Assembly (NCBI GenBank): GCA_964548595.1
Contig: CAZJQO010000015.1
Span: forward strand, 1 to 36,375
Reading direction: 5' to 3'
Length of the DNA: 36,375 bases
Origin: JAJYVH01 sp964548595
Lineage (GTDB): Archaea > Micrarchaeota > Micrarchaeia > Micrarchaeales > CABMGC01
The notes beneath the pieces are model-generated. The model saw only the letters and a list, made by a program, of their open reading frames with translations. It was not told the origin of the DNA and did not search any database. Every line of letters starts with the position of its first letter. Positions within the stretch are counted from its first letter, which is position 1. The translations under genes were made by a program, and so were the position numbers. Positions 31,334 to 36,375 of the stretch are shown one piece after another.

Positions 31334-32038
31334 ATGTCGGCAGACTACTATAGCATGCTCGGGGTACCGAAAAATGCCAGCGAGGTGCAGATAAAGGACG
31401 CGTACAGGCGCCTGGTGCTGCAGTTCCATCCTGACATAAACAAGGATCCCAAGGCGTCGGAACGCATGCGCGAGATAAACGAGGCATATGCGGTGCTCGG
31501 CGACCCTGCCAAGAGGAGGCAGTACGACATGATGGGACCCGGCGCGTTCAGCCAGAGGTTCAGCGAGGACGACATATTCCGCAACTTCGACATGGAGAGC
31601 ATACTGAGGAGCTTCGGCATGAACATGTCGGACATGAGCAACTTCCAGAACATGTTTGGGTTCGGGCAGCAACAGCAGCGCCCAAGCGCATACCAGCAGC
31701 AACAACTCAGCCTCAACATACCGCTGGCAGACCTCGAGAGGGGGCTGAACAGAAGCTTTACCGTGCAGTACTACAAGCGCTGCTCAAACTGCAACGGCAA
31801 GGGAGGCGAGCCCGGCTACAAGGACGCGCGATGCCCGGAGTGCAACGGCACCGGAGTGGTGCGGAGGAAGAGCGCCAATTCAGCCTTCGGCTTTCCCTCT
31901 TTCTTCATGATAACGAGCACGTGCAGCAGGTGCGGCGGCGCTGGCGTGATTCACGAGAAAGTGTGCCATGTCTGCAGGGGCAGGGGCCAGGTGCTAGTAA
32001 AGGAGAAGTTCAGGGTGAAGGTGGAGAAGGAAGAGTGA
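31334..32038 (+). CDS. dnaJ: DnaJ co-chaperone, C-terminally shortened
   Basis: 234 residues, against about 360-380 in ordinary DnaJ. J domain 1-70 with HPD at 32-34. A Phe/Met-rich stretch replaces the G/F region (FGMNMSDMSNFQNMFGFG), then a Gln-rich segment and the first strands of the CTD (LSLNIPLADLERGLNRSF). Four zinc repeats follow: CSNCNGKG, CPECNGTG, CSRCGGAG, CHVCRGRG (150-218). The protein stops 16 residues later (KFRVKVEKEE), so the rest of CTD-I, CTD-II and the dimerisation segment are missing. The stop abuts the neighbouring stop on the other strand. Confidence 0.92.
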   Translation: MSADYYSMLGVPKNASEVQIKDAYRRLVLQFHPDINKDPKASERMREINEAYAVLGDPAKRRQYDMMGPGAFSQRFSEDDIFRNFDMESILRSFGMNMSDMSNFQNMFGFGQQQQRPSAYQQQQLSLNIPLADLERGLNRSFTVQYYKRCSNCNGKGGEPGYKDARCPECNGTGVVRRKSANSAFGFPSFFMITSTCSRCGGAGVIHEKVCHVCRGRGQVLVKEKFRVKVEKEE

Positions 32039-33091
32039 TCAGCCTATCCTTGCGCTCTGCCCCGCGTTGTGCCTTCGTATCACTGTGACGAGCATTAGTG
32101 CCAGTATGGCGACTGCGGCCGCGAAGAGCAGCAGAGAGAGCGGCCAGTTTATCAAACCTTTGGTGAGCAGCTCTATGCCCAATCCGACGCACGCGAAGGC
32201 AAAGAGCGGGGGTATTGCGGGCAGAGCAGTGTCGTAGCGCTTCGACACATGCATGGCGAATATAAGGCCGAAGCTCGCCGATGCTGTGAGCACCACGCTG
32301 AAGAAGAAGCTGAAGTACGTGGTGTATGCGCTCACAGCCAGCATAAGCGGTATTGCAAGGTCGCCAGTGCCAAGGGCCGAGAGCGCGGGCACAGGCACGA
32401 TGCCGCTCCTCATAAGCTTCCTCACTTCGCTGTTCTTCGTGTTCTTGAATAAGCCGAGCATCCTTTTGGCCTCGCTCTTCTTCAGCGAGCTTTGCGGAAC
32501 CAGCTCCACATCGTAGCTACCAACCATCAGTGCCGTATTGCCCTGTATGCTTGCCTTTGCCAGCGTGAGCATGTGCTTTGTCACGAAGACGGCAACGTAA
32601 TCGTATACGGCGATGAGCGCCATGAGCACGAGCGCGACGAAGAAGGTGAAGAAGAGGCCCAGCACCAGGCCCACGCCTATGCTTGCTATTATGGCGGTTG
32701 TGTTCCTCAGCCACTGCCATCTGTTCTTCGATAAGATGAGCACTACCGCCAGCAACGCCGCAATGCCTACGGGAAGCGCCACGCTGTTAGGGAAGACGAA
32801 CGAGAGAATTATCAGGAACAGGTAGAACGAGGCTATGCCCACCACTATGGCCTCGATTCCCTTGAACAGCACCGGCCCGTGCCTGGAGCGGAAAAGAAGC
32901 ACTAGTGCAATACCGCCGGCAACGATATACGCAAAGTACAGGAATACCTCACCAGAGAAGCCGGTGCCCATGCTCGTAGCCTGCACCTCGCTCGGCGTTA
33001 TCAGCCCGAAAGCGACCAGCACTCCGGCAAGCTGTACGATCAGGAAGAAAGCGAGTATGTTTGTGAGCTGCCTGTACTCTATGAGCTTCAT
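32039..33091 (-). CDS. presenilin/signal-peptide-peptidase-type intramembrane aspartyl protease
   Basis: 350 residues, about nine membrane segments. The catalytic pair is visible: YDYVAVF at 163-169 (Asp 164) and LGTGDLAIP at 240-248 (Asp 244), separated by a hydrophilic loop. The PAL-type motif is DTALPAIPP at 287-295, with Thr in place of the first Pro. This is the archaeal presenilin homologue group (family A22), which cleaves single-pass membrane peptides. Its stop is back to back with that of dnaJ, and TGATCA forms both stops. Confidence 0.85.
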   Translation of the reverse strand: MKLIEYRQLTNILAFFLIVQLAGVLVAFGLITPSEVQATSMGTGFSGEVFLYFAYIVAGGIALVLLFRSRHGPVLFKGIEAIVVGIASFYLFLIILSFVFPNSVALPVGIAALLAVVLILSKNRWQWLRNTTAIIASIGVGLVLGLFFTFFVALVLMALIAVYDYVAVFVTKHMLTLAKASIQGNTALMVGSYDVELVPQSSLKKSEAKRMLGLFKNTKNSEVRKLMRSGIVPVPALSALGTGDLAIPLMLAVSAYTTYFSFFFSVVLTASASFGLIFAMHVSKRYDTALPAIPPLFAFACVGLGIELLTKGLINWPLSLLLFAAAVAILALMLVTVIRRHNAGQSARIG

Positions 33092-33316
33092 CGACCACGA
33101 CCCGACAACCTAACTTTTGCGCAGGCGTTTAGATAAGCGTTTCGGATATGGCGCTGCTGTTCAGGGACCACGTTGCCCTTTCTCAATAAAGTAAATGTTT
33201 ACTACGCAGGGCGGGAAATATCACCACCTCAACGACCCTTTCACTGCGAGGTTGCGAGTTTAAGCCCTCGTGAGCCTTGCAAAGCAAGGCGATAGAGCTG
33301 GCATAAGGAAGAGATG
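33092..33316. other. intergenic region holding one copy of the 51-nt repeat
   Basis: AT-rich AATAAAGTAAATGTTTACTA (33186-33205) contains an imperfect palindrome (GTAAATGTTTAC). The long repeat follows at 33208-33258, then TTGCAAAGCAAGGC. No coding frame seen. Confidence 0.35.
33208..33258 (+). repeat. 51-nt direct repeat, copy 1
   Basis: From AGGGCGGGAAATATCACC to GAGGTTGCGAG this is base-for-base identical to 35134-35184. Similarity continues with small gaps through CTCGTGAGCC. It contains a CGAGG...CCTCG stem when the following bases are included. Copy 2 is joined to a hairpin-rich segment that copy 1 lacks. Confidence 0.8.
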
Positions 33317-33880
33317 CTAGCGTCCTGTTCTAAGGACAACTTCACTGTTTTCGAAGTCAATGAGTATGTGTTCCTTGCATGCAGTCCTCAGCTCTGTGGA
33401 ACTGCCTTGATAGAGGTGGAGGTTTATTGTATCTGTTTTGAGTTCATCTTCAATAAACCGCACAGCAGGAACGAAGTCCGCATCTCCTGACAGTATAATT
33501 ATCTTCTCGGCCTCTTTGTTTAGGGCAGTTTTTATTGCGTCAATGACAAGCAGTATGTCTATGCCCTTCTCGACAGGCAGCAGGTCTTTGTTTTTGTCTA
33601 TGCGCCTGTATTTCAACTTCCTTGTCCGAATTTTGATGGGCCACTTTGCGACTAGGTCGCGTATGCCTTGATGGAATCTCTGCTGTAGCGAATACTGCTG
33701 AGGCTCGATTGCTATGTCTTTCATAGCGTCGTAGAGGCAAATGAGCTTCAGTTCTAAGCCCATTTTCTCAAGCTCGCTGAAGAGCTTGCCGTAGTCCGCC
33801 GGCGCGAAAGGCAGCCTTCTAGATGTCTTGAGTGAATGATAGAAGTTCGAGTTATCGATAAACAATGCGGCTGTGGGCAT
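33317..33880 (-). CDS. NYN-domain (LabA/DUF88) PIN-like ribonuclease
   Basis: 187 residues. Acidic active-site pattern of NYN/PIN nucleases: AALFIDNSNFYHSL (Asp 9, Asn), LPVEKGIDILLVIDAI (about 103-115), and IILSGDADFVPAVRFIE (about 128-144). The family includes LabA and other predicted RNases that act on structured or damaged RNA. It is alone on the minus strand, in the accessory segment between the two 51-nt repeats, so it may belong to a mobile or defence-related cassette. Confidence 0.85.
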   Translation of the reverse strand: MPTAALFIDNSNFYHSLKTSRRLPFAPADYGKLFSELEKMGLELKLICLYDAMKDIAIEPQQYSLQQRFHQGIRDLVAKWPIKIRTRKLKYRRIDKNKDLLPVEKGIDILLVIDAIKTALNKEAEKIIILSGDADFVPAVRFIEDELKTDTINLHLYQGSSTELRTACKEHILIDFENSEVVLRTGR

Positions 33881-34160
33881 AGAATCAGCAAGTAGAAGCC
33901 CAGCTTTACCGAGCTTGCGCCCGGTAACTCTGGGGACGCTATCTGAATAATCTTGTGAATGTGGTGGTTTATAAAGCTTCTTAGAGATGCAGGTTTTGTG
34001 GAATAATGAGGCCGGCTAGAGGCTTAGTTTGTAGGAGGGACGAATTAATAAAGTGTTCTGTCGTCGAGGGACCTTGCCAAAATAACGAACTTCCGTGTGG
34101 GAAACGCTTATCAAGTCAAGGTTAATTAAGGGGTTTCGGCATAAGCAATAGCGTGAGGAA
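33881..34160. other. intergenic between NYN gene and coiled-coil gene
   Basis: Has hairpin TTACCG...CGGTAA (33907-33928), a plus-strand TATA-like GTTTATAAAG near 33967-33976, and the repeated leader from about 34076. A 39-codon ORF starting at ATG 34007 (MRPARGLVCRRDELIKC...) might be real but has no further support. Confidence 0.3.
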
Positions 34161-34163
34161 ATG
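34076..34163 (+). repeat. shared upstream leader, copy 1
   Basis: GCCAAAATAACG (34076-34087) and the last 43 bases before the ATG, including TAATTAAGGGGTTTCGG and AATAGCGTGAGGAAATG, recur at 35766-35852 with the same spacing apart from one base. The middle is divergent but of equal length. TTAATTAA may be the TATA element; GTGAGG is the ribosome binding site. Confidence 0.7.
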
Positions 34164-34889
34164 TCTGCTACACAAACAAGGGAAAGAGAGATATCCAAGG
34201 CAAGTTCTGAGATGGGGGTTCTTACTAAAGTAGGCACCAGCTATCAAGACTTTCCAGAGGGAACAAAATGGAGCCAAAGAATCCGTATTTATGATGAAGC
34301 TGTGGAAGTTTTGAACAAGGCTACTGAAGCGCCTCTGGTCGCGTTCGGCTACTGGAGCAGGGTCGAAGTCTATTCGCGTTTCGGGGGGGGCTGTCGTGCT
34401 CGGGTGGCGCTGGAGGACGAGAAGGGAAACGTCAGCCTGTCTGATTGGAAGGTAAGTTCGGTAGAAGAAGCAGAGAAGATAGCGAAGGAAAAGGACCTGA
34501 AGCTTGCGGGAACAAACATGCTTTTAAACACTGCATTTATAGAAAAGTATGCAGGCGTAGTCGTCGTATTTAGTTCCAGAAATGCGTCAGCATTGAATGC
34601 CGGGGAATTCCAAGATGCATACTACTTGGTCAGTGCTGCAAGAGATGCTCTTTCATCGAAAGCAGGTGGCCTGACAAGTGCAATAGACGCCGAATTGAAG
34701 AAAGTGCAGAGCAGAAGGGCCGAGATAAAGGAGGAGGACGAGAAGCTTGCTAAGAGGGAAAAAGAGCTTCAAGAACTGAGGCCAAAGGCTGAGAAAGCAG
34801 AGAAAGACGAGGTACAGGCTAAAGAACTCCTAAAGGGTGCCGCAGACAGCAAGGAAACCGTACTTGAGGAACTGCAGCGAAGCGCATAA
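34161..34889 (+). CDS. hypothetical protein with C-terminal coiled coil
   Basis: 242 residues, not recognised. Residues about 25-170 form a globular domain (YQDFPEGTKWSQRIRIYDEA, then VAFGYWSRVEVYSRFGG, then VVVVFSSRNASALNAGEFQD). Residues about 175-240 are a long charged helix (EKLAKREKELQELRPKAEKA) predicted to be a coiled coil. Soluble. Its upstream leader is nearly the same as that of the gene at 35850, so the two are probably co-regulated even though their proteins look unrelated. Confidence 0.65.
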   Translation: MSATQTREREISKASSEMGVLTKVGTSYQDFPEGTKWSQRIRIYDEAVEVLNKATEAPLVAFGYWSRVEVYSRFGGGCRARVALEDEKGNVSLSDWKVSSVEEAEKIAKEKDLKLAGTNMLLNTAFIEKYAGVVVVFSSRNASALNAGEFQDAYYLVSAARDALSSKAGGLTSAIDAELKKVQSRRAEIKEEDEKLAKREKELQELRPKAEKAEKDEVQAKELLKGAADSKETVLEELQRSA

Positions 34890-34925
34890 ATATCTGAAAT
34901 ATCCTTATTCCTCTACCTGGGTTTG

Positions 34926-35127
34926 TGCGGAGAAATCCCGCAGGCTGCGAGCAATCGCAGGTGCAGACTTGGGTCCACACATCCGTCTATAGTGCTGATT
35001 GGCTTAAGAAGCAGATCAGCCATGAAATTCAACAGCGACACTGGGTAGTCCCAGGCTGAAATCGTGAAGCTGTGGTGCCGCCACGGAAGTGGCCTGACGT
35101 TGCTGCTCGGGTGGCTGAGGTCAGGCA
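34926..35127 (+). ncRNA. cluster of perfect hairpins (candidate structured RNA)
   Basis: In order: TGCGG/CCGCA (34926-34942), CTGCGA-GCAA-TCGCAG with a GNRA loop (34945-34960), nested GCTGAT..GCTT-AAG-AAGC..ATCAGC (34994-35020), CTGGG-TAGT-CCCAG (35041-35054), GCCAC-GGAA-GTGGC with GNRA loop (35080-35093), and GCCTGAC/GTCAGGC (35092-35127; its first two bases also belong to the preceding stem). The density of exact stems argues for RNA rather than protein. The 51-nt repeat follows directly. It does not show RNase P or SRP signature sequences. Strand is uncertain because hairpins read the same way on both. Confidence 0.4.
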
Positions 35128-35133
35128 AGAAGA

Positions 35134-35184
35134 GGGCGGGAAATATCACCACCTCAACGACCCTTTCACTGCGAGGTTGCGAGC
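35134..35184 (+). repeat. 51-nt direct repeat, copy 2
   Basis: Identical to 33208-33258. Here it continues from the hairpin cluster at 34926-35127 and may be its 3' part: CGAGG (in the repeat) pairs with CCTCG a few bases after it. Copy 1 would then be a duplicated fragment. Confidence 0.8.
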
Positions 35185-35260
35185 TTAGAGCCCCTCGTGA
35201 GCCTGCGAACGAGCTGAACTTAAGGAAAGAATTTAACACCAGTCTTGACACAATACTAAC

Positions 35261-35461
35261 ATGGAAATGACTGCTACGGAAATGAAGATGATAGGCAGGA
35301 AGCTTGACAGGCTTGAGGTTGAGGTCACGAGGCTAAGGGCTAGGCTGATACCCACAGAGAAGATAAGTGAGAAGGAGAAAAGGGAGCTGAAGGCTGCCGA
35401 GAAGAGGATCGCCAAGGGCGAGTGGATCAGTTTCGAAGAGCTTACCAAAGAGTTCAGTTGA
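35261..35461 (+). CDS. RelB-like antitoxin
   Basis: 66 residues, ATG at 35261; MTATEMKMIGRKLDRLEVEV could also begin at the second Met. Highly charged helix (LDRLEVEVTRLRARLIPTEK), then KRIAKGEWISFEELTKEFS, an end pattern typical of small archaeal antitoxins that lie before RelE toxins. It would neutralise the toxin and repress the pair. Ten bases separate it from the toxin ORF. Confidence 0.75.
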   Translation: MEMTATEMKMIGRKLDRLEVEVTRLRARLIPTEKISEKEKRELKAAEKRIAKGEWISFEELTKEFS

Positions 35462-35471
35462 TTGGTTATTC

Positions 35472-35729
35472 TTGATAAAGACCGACAGGAAGGTCGAGAA
35501 ATCATACAGGAAACTGCCGGAATTCTACAGGAGGCGTATTTTTGGGCTGGGCCAGGTACTTGCAATCAAACCCGTACCAGTTCACGACTATGACGTTACA
35601 AAACTTGGAGGCACGGAGGATACCTATAGGGTAAGGATAGGCGATATACGCATCTCATACGTTGTCTTTTGGGCAAAGCAGGAGATACACATATCTGAGA
35701 TCAAGTGGAGAGGTAAGGCTTACAAGTAG
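35472..35729 (+). CDS. RelE/ParE-family toxin
   Basis: 85 residues, TTG start at 35472 since no ATG or GTG precedes the conserved part. It shows the RelE plan: N-terminal helices (KVEKSYRKLPEFYRRRIFGL), KPVPVHDYDVTKLGGTEDTY, then RVRIGDIRISYVVFWAKQEI and the end strand IHISEIKWRGKAYK. RelE toxins cut mRNA in the ribosome; ParE relatives act on gyrase, and the two cannot be separated here. The Arg/Lys-rich end fits RelE better. Confidence 0.85.
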   Translation: MIKTDRKVEKSYRKLPEFYRRRIFGLGQVLAIKPVPVHDYDVTKLGGTEDTYRVRIGDIRISYVVFWAKQEIHISEIKWRGKAYK

Positions 35730-35765
35730 TGCATACCGGGCGAAGGCCTGCCGACGAAGAACGCG

Positions 35766-35852
35766 GCCAAAATAACGGTACAGTGTGTAGAAACTGCAAA
35801 TAAAGCATATGCTAATTAAGGGGTTCCGCAGAAGTAATAGCGTGAGGAAATG
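35766..35852 (+). repeat. shared upstream leader, copy 2
   Basis: Second copy of the leader described at 34076. GCCAAAATAACG (35766-35777), then a divergent but equal-length middle, then CTAATTAAGGGGTTCCGC and AATAGCGTGAGGAAATG. One base shorter than copy 1 near GGGTT. Confidence 0.7.
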
Positions 35853-36375
35853 GACCCGAAAATGAGAACACAGGAAAATCTTGCGTTCAAGGAATACAAG
35901 GTTGAGGGACTGTGCCACTCCTACTCCCTATCCGTGGCCTTTCCGACCGAGAGCGTTAATCTGGAAGAGACGGACAAGGCGCTGAACCTAAAGGGGCTTG
36001 TGCGCGCTCCCACCAGCAAGATACTGCGTGTTCTGTGCGATAATTACGACCTTAAAAGCAGGATAGTAGGAAAATGGGGCTATGCTGCCGAAAAGGGACT
36101 CGAGAAATCTGGCTGGTATCTTTTCAACATGGAGACCGGCGAACTGGAGGAACCCAACGGTGGTGGTGGGCCTGCAAAAGATCTGGTGCGTACACAGTCT
36201 GGTGATCGGACGCGCAAGGTCGGCGTCCGCCCGGACTTCGTCGCCCAGGTCGGCAGCAGGCGCTTCGGCCTTCTTGGCGTCGGCACGCCCGACGATGCTG
36301 CTTCGGTGGTTTTCGGAATCAAGCCTGATGGCGCCGCGCCGGTTGCGAAGGAACTGCGCGTGGAGAATGGGGAAA
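35850..36375 (+). CDS. hypothetical protein, 5' part (runs off the right edge)
   Basis: ATG at 35850 after the shared leader with RBS GTGAGG. The frame is open for 175 codons to the window end. It begins MDPKMRTQENLAFKEYKVEG, then SLSVAFPTESVNLEETDKAL, LRVLCDNYDLKSRIVGKWGY, LEKSGWYLFNMETGELEEP, a Gly-rich linker, and a second region (VRPDFVAQVGSRRFGLLGVG). Soluble, no family recognised. Its leader links it to the gene at 34161. The stop codon lies outside the window. Confidence 0.6.
   Translation, partial: MDPKMRTQENLAFKEYKVEGLCHSYSLSVAFPTESVNLEETDKALNLKGLVRAPTSKILRVLCDNYDLKSRIVGKWGYAAEKGLEKSGWYLFNMETGELEEPNGGGGPAKDLVRTQSGDRTRKVGVRPDFVAQVGSRRFGLLGVGTPDDAASVVFGIKPDGAAPVAKELRVENGE

Noticed and set aside
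34926..35230. RNase P RNA or SRP RNA
   Set aside because: No conserved P4-type GAGGAAAGTC block and no SRP helix 8 signature (CAGG opposite AGCAG around a GGAA loop) could be found, although a GGAA-loop hairpin is present.
34913..35251. Minus-strand ORF of 112 codons
   Set aside because: The stretch is dominated by perfect hairpins and a repeat; the peptide has no recognisable domain. Kept as an alternative in the RNA finding.
1..36375. CRISPR array or cas genes
   Set aside because: No regularly spaced repeats and no Cas-like protein in any frame.

Overview
This is archaeal DNA. The evidence is an archaeal RNA polymerase operon with split large subunits (rpoH, B'', B', A', A''), PCNA, the archaeal D-aminoacyl-tRNA deacylase DtdA, KEOPS Kae1 and Bud32, RNase P protein Rpr2/RNP4, an Lsm protein, SRP54, an L41e-like ribosomal peptide, TATA-box promoters about 25-27 bp upstream of starts (several transcripts look leaderless), and Shine-Dalgarno sites of the AGGTGA type. 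Ile is very often encoded by AUA and the window carries a tRNA-Ile with a UAU anticodon. A small-genome DPANN lineage, possibly Micrarchaeota (ARMAN-like), is my best guess. I infer this from the overall gene style and cannot prove it.

Layout. 1-3630: a partial gene leaving the left edge, decayed coding sequence, a two-headed HTH/RAM regulator with a palindrome in its promoter, a GNAT acetyltransferase, a TnpB (IS200/IS605) remnant and an HPP-family membrane protein. 3681-9483: mostly housekeeping genes (PCNA, DtdA, RNP4, tRNA-Ile(UAU), SRP54), plus a large surface protein and a DJ-1-like protein without its nucleophile. 9484-12101: a compact RNA fold, a DEAD-box RNA helicase followed by a cold-shock protein (an RNA-remodelling pair) and a conserved-looking hypothetical. 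12102-16490: a second two-headed HTH/RAM regulator, a strong candidate non-coding RNA with its own TATA box (13687-13788), a stand-alone RAM domain protein, small ORFs, a surface protein, an L41e-like ORF followed by a DUF429 protein, and a 300 bp hairpin-bounded IS200/IS605 derivative. 16560-18142: Bud32 and Kae1 overlapping. 18271-25691: the RNA polymerase operon and Lsm, then tRNA-Ala(GGC). 25832-28354: a membrane glycosyltransferase-like protein and an unknown. 28505-32038: an HTH regulator, GrpE, DnaK and a C-terminally shortened DnaJ, with a perfect 9-bp inverted repeat flanking the TATA box. 32039-33091: an archaeal presenilin-type aspartyl protease, tail to tail with dnaJ.

33092 to the right edge is an accessory region: a NYN-domain nuclease, a 51-nt exact direct repeat in two copies 1.9 kb apart, a cluster of perfect hairpins, a RelB/RelE-type toxin-antitoxin pair, and two unrelated-looking hypothetical genes that share nearly the same upstream leader.

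The most notable candidates for undescribed biology are the structured RNA at 13687-13788, the autoregulated HTH-GrpE-DnaK-DnaJ operon, the family of HTH-RAM-HTH-RAM regulators, and the repeated-leader/hairpin island at the right end. All calls come from reading the sequence; no database search or folding program was run.
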